Assembly (NCBI RefSeq): GCF_029168945.1 | Contig: NC_083601.1 | Span: forward strand, 71,475,595 to 71,539,594 | Origin: Cannabis sativa | Taxonomy: Eukaryota > Streptophyta > Magnoliopsida > Rosales > Cannabaceae | Reading direction: 5' to 3' | Length of the DNA: 64,000 nt | Shown here: in pieces, positions 35,719 to 46,275 of the stretch | Layout of the letters: each line of letters begins with the position of its first letter | Position numbering within the stretch: position 1 is the first letter of the stretch | Program-made: the position numbers and the translations under genes | The notes under the pieces: generated by a model | Database searches by the model: none | Seen by the model: the letters and a program-made list of their open reading frames with translations, nothing else | What the model was told of the DNA's origin: nothing

Positions 35719-36148
35719 ACAACCCGGTAATAGTGAGATTGACACTTTAACAATCCGAGAAAGAGGTTAATAGTCCTCGGGGGTGCGAAACTATTGTAAG
35801 AGGTTTGGAAATACCTTGGTGAAAATTTCGCGGTTGTAAGGGTTAGTCAAGCCCGTTAACTTAGCTCGATATTGGAACTCAAAGCTAGGTCCATAGCTTT
35901 AAAGACCAAGGACGTAGGTGGCATAGCTCTACCGAACCTTGTAAAAATCGAGAGTTTGCATTTTCTAATCCTTAAACTCTTTACTTTACAAGCTTAATTA
36001 TTTGTCTTGATATATTGCTTGCCATACTACTTGCGTTTACTTGATTAATTGACTAATTGCATAATTTTGTGTTAAAAGTTTTAATTTTCTGAAATTAGTT
36101 TAAATTTCCAATTCACCCCCCCTCTTGGAAACATATCTTGGGCTAACA
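35673..36148 (+). repeat. S1 3' LTR, 5'-truncated (476 bp)
   Basis: Matches 28274-28748 of the 5' LTR with four substitutions and one extra C. The first 1001 bp of the LTR and the purine tract are missing. Both sides of the join read CAAA(T/C)ACATTTCC, which suggests a short-homology deletion. Confidence 0.93.
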
Positions 36149-36153
36149 GACTC
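36149..36153. repeat. S1 target site duplication, right copy
   Basis: gactc, identical to 27268-27272. Confidence 0.93.
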
Positions 36154-36816
36154 CACCCCTAAGTATATACATATAGGGTATTGTGGATAAACTCCACCCC
36201 TAAGTATATAGAGATTAAGATCCACCCCTAAAGGTTGTAAAGATCATGATTCTTTAAGTGTGATAGAGTTTATGTGGAGTTGAATACTATCCAGAGTTCA
36301 TTAGATATAAAAGATCGTTGAACTGCATAGTTTTCTTAACTTTTCTCCACCCCTATCAGATCAAAAGATCCTTTTTATTAAAGAAATTCTTAATAATTGT
36401 ATTAGAATGAACAATTATTAATAAGCATAGAATTAGTTTCTAGTGTTTATTTAATATAACTCTATGAAGAGTTGTAAATATTATAGAATTTGCATCAATA
36501 ATAAAAACACTTACACATACAAACATATAAATATAATATGGTAATAGTTGATGAAGATAAAGTAAATGAAGCTCAATCTCATAAATTGCAATTGGTTTTT
36601 GAATTCGAAAATGAAAAATAAACTTTATTAATAAAAATATTGCAACAATATGAGAAAAACAGGGATAAATATCCCTAACTAAAATTTGAAATCCAAATTG
36701 TCTTTAAACTAAAACAATTAATTCAAAAAAAAATTGAAGAGCTTCATCTTCATCTGGACGATTTCACCCTTGGTCCAGCTTTCCGATCCAACTCATCTGA
36801 GTTCAAGTAGCTTGGC
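36154..36816 (-). pseudogene. pol: CB fossil pol, 5' part
   Basis: Continues the CB internal region after S1. Three tccacccct-type boxes at 36152-36230 and a fourth at 36345 are shared with CC and CD. No protease, integrase or RT box can be recognised in any frame, so most of pol was deleted rather than only mutated. Confidence 0.5.
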
Positions 36817-36916
36817 CTATAAGAAGAAGAAAACAAATAAACAAAATTAGTCCAGAATCATAAATCCAAGTGGATAATAATTCACTAAAACTCTTAAAGT
36901 TTATAAATAGAAATAC
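36817..36916 (-). other. Predicted 100-nt intron at the gag end of CB
   Basis: Minus strand: donor CAAG|GTATTTC at 36916 and acceptor TTCTTCTTCTTATAG|GC at 36817 with a strong pyrimidine tract. Angela/BARE elements are reported to splice out an intron of about this size next to gag to make a Gag-only message. Here both the spliced and unspliced messages stop within a few codons. The call rests on consensus sites alone. Confidence 0.45.
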
Positions 36917-37763
36917 CTTGTTTCTTTGCAAGAAGTTTAGGACACTGGGATTTCCAATGACCTTTCTCATTGCAGTAGAAACACTTTCCTTTGAGTGTAG
37001 CATCACCAGAAGCAGCAGCCTTTTTGTTTTTCATGGCTTTTGCATGCTTCTTGGTGTTCTTCCACTTCCTCTTCGATTTGGGTTTCAAAGCAGAGGCAAC
37101 ATTTGCTTCAGGTTTTATCGTCCCATTACCATTCCTAGGATTGTGAGGTTTACTCCCTTTCTTCTTGGGTCCTCCAATCAAATTTTCATAAGTTTGAAGG
37201 TCATTGAATAACTCATGAAAGTCTATTTCCTTCTTATTCATGACATAATTTGATGTGTATGGTAGAAATGCTGGAGTCAGACTATTCAAGATAAGGCTTA
37301 CTTGAGTAGCGCTGTCCATTTCAGCACCATGATCCGGGGCTTCTTGGAAATAACTTGCCATGAGGAGAACATGGTCACGCACGTTTTGATGGGGTTCCAT
37401 CCGTGCATTTATGTACTTCTTAGTCGCGTCAAAGCGAGACTGAAGTGATGCCTTACCGAATAGCTCATTTAACTTCGTCATTACTTCAGCAGCCTTTTCG
37501 GTTTTAGAAAACCGAGTTTTTAGGGTGTCAACCATGCTGGAAAGCATAAAGTATAGAGCTTTGTCATTTGCTTTCTGCCAACACTCATACTTTTCTTTCA
37601 CAGCTTTGGATGCATTATCCCCAGACACTTCAGGTGACGGCTCAGTTAAAACAAACAAGGCACTTTCTCCTATGAGAGCAATATTAATGTTCTCATTCCA
37701 TTTAGGAAAGTAAGATCCATTCAGCTTATTTTCAGTCAACAGTGATAACATGGAATTCATCAT
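36894..37763 (-). CDS. gag: CB Gag, Angela/BARE type, 289 residues
   Basis: Intact frame from ATG at 37763 to TAA at 36896-36894. The N-terminus (LLTENKLNGSYFPKWNENIN..) and the central block (..RDHVLLMASYFQEAPDHGAEMD.., LNSLTPAF, SYVMNK) are typical of Angela/BARE Gag. A lysine-rich stretch then leads to a zinc knuckle C261-x2-C264-x4-H269-x4-C274. The frame ends 15 residues after the knuckle, as expected for a free Gag, with no protease attached. It is the only surviving gene of CB. CC and CD have no trace of gag at the equivalent place. The leader in front of it is about 3.7 kb long. Made in quantity, it could package related RNAs. Confidence 0.88.
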   Translation of the reverse strand: MMNSMLSLLTENKLNGSYFPKWNENINIALIGESALFVLTEPSPEVSGDNASKAVKEKYECWQKANDKALYFMLSSMVDTLKTRFSKTEKAAEVMTKLNELFGKASLQSRFDATKKYINARMEPHQNVRDHVLLMASYFQEAPDHGAEMDSATQVSLILNSLTPAFLPYTSNYVMNKKEIDFHELFNDLQTYENLIGGPKKKGSKPHNPRNGNGTIKPEANVASALKPKSKRKWKNTKKHAKAMKNKKAAASGDATLKGKCFYCNEKGHWKSQCPKLLAKKQGISIYKL

Positions 37764-37799
37764 GCTTATACAGGATACTACAAAATAATAGAAATCAAT

Positions 37800-38300
37800 A
37801 ATGGTTTAACACAGAATCAATTCAGAAATTATAAGCACATAGCAAGTAGGAATGATAAGAGAAAATACCAAAAAAAATTTAATCCTAAATAATTTCCAAG
37901 GTTTTTCAACAAACTGATATCGGTGTCCCGTTTAGGCGAGAGTCAAAGCTATCATCTATTGAATGGAGTTGTCAGCTCATCTAAAATGTTAAACATTCTA
38001 GCAACCTTTTATTCGATCAAGATTGGAATCCAGCGTTGTCCCGTTTAGGCGAGAGTCAAGGCTATTCTATCTTATGAGCTTCTACCATTGTTTCGCAATT
38101 TGCAAGTCAAATATGGTCGCCACAATTAGGGTGATCCATACCATATAAAACACTTCCAAACTACTTATCTTTCGAGATTAAACGGTGCGAAATTGCTAAT
38201 GAACGTTCCTCCGTTAGGGAGGATTACTCACTAAAACAAACGCAATGTAAAACCAACAATGGAGATCGAATATCTTAATAATAATAAAGCTCATTCTTTA
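37800..38300 (-). other. CB leader module with paired CCCGTTTAGGCGAGAGT motif
   Basis: Two copies at 37927-37944 and 38040-38057, about 110 bp apart. The text between and after them is highly similar in CC and CD. It directly precedes gag in element order and encodes nothing. Confidence 0.65.
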
Positions 38301-40930
38301 AAATGTATTTTCTTTATTATTCTAATAAATATATTCATTAAATATCAAATTTAGAATTAAAAAATTCATAAACAAGAATTTAATATAATATTTATAAAAT
38401 TATACTTAGATAGTGATTGAAATAAAATTAATTATTTCCATCTTAGTAGTAATTTTAAATATAAATATTATGGAAATAAATTTAAGTTGTATTAATTTAA
38501 ATTAATAAGCAACTTAAAAATTTCCATAAGAATATATTTATTGTATTTGAAAAATAAAGTATAAAAACTTTATAAATTTTAGAAAATACTTAAATAATAA
38601 ATACTTGGAAAAAATACTTCAAGCAAAAATATCACCTATCTAGATTTTCTTTTGACTAGTTAATTCAATTTCTAATAATATATTTTAATTCATTTATTTT
38701 AAATTAATCAATAGATGAAAAAATCATTGATTTAAGTTTGGCCAAGAATTAATTAAAATAAATAATTAATTTACAACTCAATCTATTTTTCAAGATAAAT
38801 TCAAAAAATATTGCATAATTAAAATGCAATTTTCGAAATTGATTAATAAAATTTAAAAATATATATTTTGAAAATTATTTAAATTCAAGTTGAAAAAATA
38901 AATTCCAAATAAAAAATAATTTTCTATTTAATTAAGTGTCATAAAAAATAAATATTTAAGTATCATGATCAGAATCAACTTAAATATTTAAATTTTTCAA
39001 TTTAATTAAATGTATTAAATTCAAGAAATAAATAATTAAGAGTAGTGAAGGCTTAATTATTAATTTCTAGTTTAATACTAGGAAAAATATACTTAAACAA
39101 AATTGTACCAAAATTAATTATTTAAATAATTAATTTCACAATGTATAATATTTTCCTATTTAAATATTAGAAATAATAAGTAGTTTATAAATAACTATCT
39201 AGAAAATATCTTATTTGACTAAGTATCTTTTCAACAAAAATTTAAAAAATATATAATTTAAGTTATGTAGGAAAAATCTAGAACTTAAATAATTTCAAAT
39301 TTAGATTTAATTAAATATCAAAAATTAAGTTGTAACCACTTAATTTGAAAAATATTCCATTTTCAGTTTAAAAAATAACTTAAAAAAATATCTTAAGAAT
39401 CTTTAATAACTAATGCCTAGGATTCCTCAACTTAAATTTAAAATTTAAATAAAATATTCAAATTTAAGTTAGATAAGAAAAATCAGTTAAAATAACTAAT
39501 TTATAACATAAATAGGAATATTTAATTAAATAAGTTCCAGAAAGAATCTAGTTAGTTAAAATTCTTTATTTAATTAAATACAAGAAAAATCAAATAGTTT
39601 GTCTAGAAAAAATTTCTAAAACTAAAAGTGTTTTTCTTAAAATTAACTTTAAAATATTAAAATGAAAATAAATTTTCATATATTTTAAAAGTTAATTATG
39701 TTGCTAATTCAATTTTATTAGGTCAAACTAATATAATGAACCTAGTACAGTTATTCAAATCTGCAAATGGGTCTTCACAATTGGGGTAGTTCATGTGAGG
39801 GGGTGCTGGGTTCAGTATGTCGAATCCACTTCTATGGCTCCCAACTCTCACACAAGGCCCAAAAGAGAGGAATTTAACCTTAAAATAAATAACTGTTATT
39901 AATTGAATAGGTCCAAAAAAACTAAATGGACCTAAATAAAATCTATCATGGTGTGACATTTTATTTAGCAACAATCTATATGCATCTATATAATAAAATA
40001 AACATATAGGCTCACACAGGCATACATATGGATTGTCCTATCATGTTGCTAGGTCATACACAGATGAAAGAAGATTGTAAAATTTACTTGTTACAAATTA
40101 TTAACTTGAACAAGGGAGTCATGAGTTAAAATCAGATCATTGGATCTGTTTACAAGTTAACCATGGCTATTTGCAATCAAGCAATAATAGGTTTTAAAAA
40201 CTTACAAACAAGCTAAAACCACATACTCCTGCAACAAGGTTAGCTGGATAGTTGGAAGTAGGATTTACTTAATTTTAAATAAATAAATTTCGAAAATGAA
40301 ATAATTAAATAAATAAATAAAATTAATATTTAATTTTTCAGAAAAATAAAAAAAAAATTATTTTATTTTTGAAAATTAAAAATTAAATAATATAAATTTA
40401 ATTTCGAAATTATTTAAAAGAAATATTTAAAATTAAACCTACAATTTTAAAAAATTAGGTTTCAATTAACCTAAATATCATTTCAAAAGTTGCTAACTAC
40501 TATTAAAAATTAAATGTTATTTTATAAATAAAAATTAAAAAAGATAAATTAAATATCTTTTTCAGATTTTAAATTAAATTTAAACAAATAAAATAACAAA
40601 ATTTAAAAGTTAGCAAAATATGTTACATCTATTTAAAATTTCATGATTATAGTTATCTTATTTTAAATTTAAATAAGGTCAAATAATTTTTAAAAAAATT
40701 TAATTTAAAAATTTTAATATCTGACCTTAAATTTAAAAAAAAGATAAGATATAATCAAATTTAAAAATAAGATAGATAATTAAGCAAAAAGATAGATATT
40801 TACTCTTTTTAAATTCAAATTACACTAATATCATGAATTAAATTTAAAAAATATTAATTTAATTAATTATGATAACTAGAATTGAAATAGGAATAGTAAA
40901 TGTCTAAATACAAAACTACACAAAAAATCG
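38300..40930 (-). other. CB AT-rich hairpin leader
   Basis: About 2.6 kb without coding capacity. Inverted repeats include 38461-38489 paired with 38510-38541 and 38950-38961 paired with 38978-38989 (12 of 12). A GC-richer island at 39768-39861 is conserved with CD. Short frames here (for example 39723-39974) are not genes. Confidence 0.7.
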
Positions 40931-40991
40931 GAAGTTAAATCCATGAAAAAGCATGAAAAAACGAAGAAAAACGAAAAATTTGCGAGTTGTA

Positions 40992-41196
40992 CGGACGGGA
41001 TGCAGTGCATACCCGTCCGCGCGCGCACACTAGGGAGCCTGCCGAGAAACCTCGGCGCTGGGAGGGATGCGCATGATTTCCGCGCATGGAGAGGGGTGTC
41101 TTCAGACACCCGTGCGTGTTGCTCGGACAGGATGTTGTCCGAACACGCGTGCAACCGAGGTGCACTCGGTTCCGTGCTCGCGGGGGTGTTGCAACA
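40992..41196 (-). ncRNA. GC-rich chain of hairpins in the CB leader
   Basis: Perfect stems follow one another: 40992-40999/41012-41019 (8 bp, with an inner 5-bp stem); 41041-41046/41051-41056; 41067-41072/41082-41087; 41094-41100/41105-41111 (7 bp, four-base loop); 41114-41120/41142-41148 enclosing 41124-41129/41136-41141; 41153-41159/41165-41171 (loop with the palindrome GTGCAC); then the 10-bp palindrome 41187-41196. Spacers between the last stems are only 2-5 bases. The block lies 275-480 bases downstream of the 5' LTR in element sense, where packaging and dimerisation signals of retroelements lie. CD has only two short stems here (near 20401-20430). A cis-acting RNA structure is inferred. 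The overlapping frames at 40876-41413 are not genes. Confidence 0.6.
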
Positions 41197-41457
41197 TCCT
41201 TATCTTTTTTCGAATCTTCAAAAAATCATAACTAATTCAAATTCAATCGAAATTGAGTTCTGTGAAAAAGTAACTTGCTTAATTTTTTCGATACTATCCA
41301 ATAAAAATAATTTCAGAAACAGATATTCAATTATTTTTTACGAAAATTCACAAACATCAATCAATCATCATATAACACTCAATAGAACAAGAAACCATCC
41401 AAATAACAAATAATCGTTTTAAAGTCCAAATTTCTTGCAAGAAAATCAATTACCATG

Positions 41458-41471
41458 GCTCTGAGGCCAGT
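41458..41471 (-). other. CB primer binding site, altered
   Basis: ACTGGCCTCAGAGC on the minus strand, the same two-base departure from the initiator-Met site as in CD. Confidence 0.7.
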
Positions 41472-42551
41472 TGTTGGATATTATTTTACCAGGATCTTAG
41501 GTCTATTCACAAGTATGTTGTTTAACACCCTAAATATGAACTTTCTAAAACGATAAAATAAACACATATAAAGTTAAGAAAACCTTACATTGATGCAGCG
41601 GAATTAATGTCTCCTTCCACTCAGATCTCTAACCCTTGTATCTTTTCTATCGCAGAGTATTATCAAGATCTGAGCCCGAATGTCCTCTTTGAGTTTGATC
41701 CTTCATAGTCTTCCAATCTATGATTGAGTTACTGCTTGCTGTGTGTGGGCACTCACTCTTTCACTAGGGTCGAAATATAGAAGAAGAAATGAGAAGCGAG
41801 GGGTTCGGCCAAGGTATAGAAAAGGCTCTGTTTTTTGAAGAGAGAATTTTCTGTTAGGAAAGGTTATGAAAGCATGTATTTTGACTGAGCCATCACTTTC
41901 TATTTATAGGCAACTACTAGGTTTAGGTTAGGAATTATTTGGCATTAAAATAATGAAAATATCAATTTAAAATTCCACAATAAGTGGCCGGCCAAGGTGT
42001 ATAGAATGGGCCCCACTTGATTTTGCAGTTTTAACAAATTTTATTTCTATTTTCTCAAAAACGCCAATTTTCCAATTCTAACCATTTGAATGCCAAAACT
42101 AATTATTTAATAACTAAAATAGATTATTAAATAATATTTTCATTTAATTTAATTATTAACTAGACATATAAAGTCCATTAATAAATAAATAAACCTAGAA
42201 TCTCTTTTCTTTACAATTGCACCCCTGCTTAGTGAAAATTCACAAATTAGACATAGTCTAACTTTAGAATTATAATTGATCAATCACAAATCAATAAATG
42301 AGTCTTACAAGCAGAATGTTCTCAACTAGAATGGCGACCATGGATCTATATGCTGAGCTTCCAATAAGTGAACCAAATTTACCAAGTAAATTCCTACTTC
42401 TTAAATCTTCGTTGAATCCACTCTTAGAACTTAGAATTGTACTATCAGACTTATATAAAGCATATTATATGTTCCACGATATAGATATGCTATCTCATTT
42501 AACCATTGTTATAATCTTATTGTGATTTAAAGATCCTCTATATAGATGATT
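41472..42551 (-). repeat. CB 5' LTR, proximal part (array unit 1)
   Basis: Starts tgttggatattatttt like the CB 3' LTR and matches it to about 41890. From about 42100 it matches units 2 and 3 instead (for example atggcgacc and cttcttaaatc), so the unit is a recombinant. It ends in tgatt at the insertion point of the nested LTR. Its remainder lies at 48824-49625. Confidence 0.85.
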
Positions 42552-45500
42552 TGTTGGAATTATTTTACCAGGATCTTAGATCTACTCACAAGTATGTTGT
42601 TTAACACCCTAAATATGAACTTTCTAAAACGATAAAATAAACACATATAAAGTTAAGAAAAACTTACATTGATGCAGCGGAATTAATGTCTCCTTCCACT
42701 CAGATCTCTAACCCTTGTATCCTTTCTGTAGCAGAGTATAATCAAGATCTGAGCCCGAATGTCCTTCTTCTTTGAGTTTGATCCTTCACAGTCTTCCAAT
42801 CTATGATTAAGTTACTGTTTGCTATGTGTGGGCACTTACTCTTTCACTAGGGTCAAAATTTAGGAAGGGAAAAGAGAGAAGAGGGTTTCAGCCTATAGAA
42901 GAAAATAGAGAAGGCTCAGTTTTTCTGAAGAGAGAAATTTCTGTCAGAAGATGTTACGAAAAACTTGTTATTTTGACTGAGCCATCACTTTCTATTTATA
43001 GGCAACTACTAGGTTTAGGTTAGGAATTATTTGGCATTAAAATAATTAAAATATCAATTTAAAATTCCACAATAAGTGGCCGGCCAAGGTGTATAGAATG
43101 GGCCCCACTTGATTTTGCAGTTTTAACAAATTTTATTTCTATTTTCTCAAAAACGCCAATTTTCCAATTCTAACCATTTGAATGCCAAAACTAATTATTT
43201 AATAACTAAAATAGATTATTAAATAATATTTTCATTTAATTTAATTATTAACTAGACATATAAAGTCCATTAATAAATAAATAAACCTAGAATCTCTTTT
43301 CTTTACAATTGCACCCCTGCTTAGTGAAAATTCACAAATTAGACATAGTCTAACTTTAGAATTATAATTGATCAATCACAAATCAATAAATGAGTCTTAC
43401 AAGCAGAATGTTCTCAACTAGAATGGCGACCATGGATCTATATGCTGAGCTTCCAATAAGTGAACCAAATTTACCAAGTAAATTCCTACTTCTTAAATCT
43501 TCGTTGAATCCACTCTTAGAACTTAGAATTGTACTATCAGACTTATATAAAGCATATTATATGTTCCACGATATAGATATGCTATCTCATTTAACCATTG
43601 TTATAATCTTATTGTGATTTAAAGATCCTCTATATAGATGATTTGTTGGAATTATTTTACCAGGATCTTAGATCTACTCACAAGTATGTTGTTTAACACC
43701 CTAAATATGAACTTTCTAAAACGATAAAATAAACACATATAAAGTTAAGAAAAACTTACATTGATGCAGCGGAATTAATGTCTCCTTCCACTCAGATCTC
43801 TAACCCTTGTATCCTTTCTGTAGCAGAGTATAATCAAGATCTGAGCCCGAATGTCCTTCTTCTTTGAGTTTGATCCTTCACAGTCTTCCAATCTATGATT
43901 AAGTTACTGTTTGCTATGTGTGGGCACTTACTCTTTCACTAGGGTCAAAATTTAGGAAGGGAAAAGAGAGAAGAGGGTTTCAGCCTATAGAAGAAAATAG
44001 AGAAGGCTCAGTTTTTCTGAAGAGAGAAATTTCTGTCAGAAGATGTTACGAAAAACATGTTATTTTGACTGAGCAATCACTTTCTATTTATAGGCAACTA
44101 CTAGGTTTAGGTTAGGAATTATTTGGCATTAAAATAATGAAAATATCAATTTAAAATTCCACAATAAGTGGCCGGCCAAGGTGTATAGAATGGGCCCCAC
44201 TTGATTTTGCAGTTTTAACAAATTTTATTTCTATTTTCTCAAAAACGCCAACTTTCCAATTCTAACCATTTGAATGCCAAAACTAATTATTTAATAACTA
44301 AAATAGATTATTAAATAATATTTTCATTTAATTTAATTATTAACTAGACATATAAAGTCCATTAATAAATAAATAAACCTAGAATCTCTTTTCTTTACAA
44401 TTGCACCCCTGCTTAGTGAAAATTCACAAATTAGACATAGTCTAACTTTAGAATTATAATTGATCAATCACAATTCAATAAATCAGTCTTACAAGCAGAA
44501 TGTTCTCAACTAGAATGGCGACCATGGATCTATATGCTGAGCTTCCAATAAGTGAACCAAATTTACCAAGTAAATTCCTACTTCTTAAATCTTCGTTGAA
44601 TCCACTCTTAGAACTTAGAATTGTACTATCAGACTTATATAACGCATATTATATGTTCCACGATATAGATATGCTATCTCATTTAACCATTGTTATAATC
44701 TTATTGTGATTTAAAGATCCTCTATATAGATGATTTGTTGGAATTATTTTACCAGGATCTTAGATCTACTCACAAGTATGTTGTTTAACACCCTAAATAT
44801 GAACTTTCTAAAACGATAAAATAAACACATATAAAGTTAAGAAAAACTTACATTGTTGCAGCGGAATTAATGTCTCCTTCCACTCAGATCTCTAACCCTT
44901 GTATCCTTTCTGTAGCAGAGTATAATCAAGATCTGAGCCTGAATGTCCTTCTTCTTTGAGTTTGATCCTTCACAGTCTTCCAATCTATGATTAAGTTACT
45001 GTTTGCTATGTGTGGACACTTACTCTTTCACTAGGGTCTAAATTTAGGAAGGGAAAAGAGAGAAGAGGGTTTCAGCCTATAGAAGAAAATAGAGAAGGCT
45101 CAGTTTTTCTGAAGAGAGAAATTTCTGTCAGAAGATGTTACGAAAAACTTGTTATTTGACTGCGCCATCACTTTCTATTTATAGGCAACTACTAGGTTTA
45201 GGTTAGGAATAATTTGGCATTTAAATAATGAAAATATCAATTTGAAATTCCACAATAAGTGGCCGGCCAAGGTGTATAGAATGGGCCCCACTTGATTTTG
45301 CAGTTTTAACAAATTTTATTTCTATTTTCTCAAAAACGCCAATTTTCCAATTCTAACAATTTGAATGCCAAAACTAATTATTTAATAACTAAAATAGATT
45401 ATTAAATAATATTGTCATTTAATTTAATTATTAACTAGACATATAAAGTCCATTAATAAATAAATAAACCTAGAATCTCTTTTCTTTACAATTGCACCCC

Positions 45501-46275
45501 TGCTTAGTGAAAATTCACAAATTAGACATAGTCTAACTTTAGAATTATAATTGATCAATCACGAATCAATTAATGAGTCTTACAAGCAGAGTGTTCTCAA
45601 CTAGAATGGGGACCATGGATCTATATGCTGAGCTTCCAATAAGTGAACCAAATTTACCAAGTAAAATCCTACTTATTAAATCTTCGTTGAATCCACTCTT
45701 AGAACTTAGAATTGCACTCTCAGAGTTATATAAAGCATATTATATGTTCCACGATATAGATATGCTATCTCATTTAACCATTGTTATAATCTTATTGTGA
45801 TTTAAAGATCCTCTATATAGATGATTTGTTGGAATTATTTTACCAGGATCTTAGATCTACTCACAAGTATGTTGTTTAACACCCTAAATATGAACTTTCT
45901 AAAACGATAAAATAAACACATATAAAGTTAAGAAAAACTTACATTGATGCAGCGGAATTAATGTCTCCTTCCACTCAGATCTCTAACCCTTGTATCCTTT
46001 CTGTAGCAGAGTATAATCAAGATCTGAGCCCGAATGTCCTTCTTCTTTGAGTTTGATCCTTCACAGTCTTCCAATCTATGATTGAGTTACTGTTTGCTAT
46101 GTGTGGGCACTTACTCTTTCACTAGGGTCGAAATTTAGGAAGGGAAAAGAGAGAAGAGGGTTTCAGCCTATAGAAGAAAATAGAGAAGGCTCAGTTTTTC
46201 TGAAGAGAGAAATTTCTGTCAGAAGATGTTACGAAAAACTTGTTATTTGACTGAGCCATCACTTTCTATTTATAG
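41900..46275 (-). promoter_or_regulatory. Five tandem LTR TATA boxes
   Basis: TATAAATAG on the minus strand at 41900-41909, 42992-43001, 44084-44093, 45175-45184 and 46266-46275. All point toward the CB leader and gag. The corresponding site of the full-length unit 6 (47355-47364) has a G in the box. Confidence 0.55.
42547..42551. repeat. Target duplication of nested LTR, left copy
   Basis: tgatt, repeated at 48819-48823 and also present at the end of every array unit. Confidence 0.85.

Larger units (their letters stand above)
27273..36148 (+). mobile_element. S1: SIRE-type Ty1/copia element with third ORF
   Basis: Order: 5' LTR, iMet primer site, gag, pol, a non-coding stretch, a third ORF, then a 476-bp remnant of the 3' LTR. 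It is flanked by a perfect GACTC duplication. Gag with two zinc knuckles and a downstream extra ORF fits the SIRE/Maximus branch. The remaining 3' LTR differs from the 5' LTR by four substitutions and one base indel over about 475 bp, so this is one of the youngest insertions in the window. Loss of the purine tract and most of the 3' LTR prevents further movement of this copy. Confidence 0.93.

Noticed and set aside
40876..41413. Cys/Arg-rich small frames over the GC-rich block (92, 76 and 156 codons)
   Set aside because: They overlap on both strands and are side effects of the hairpin-rich GC block; no start context or family resemblance.
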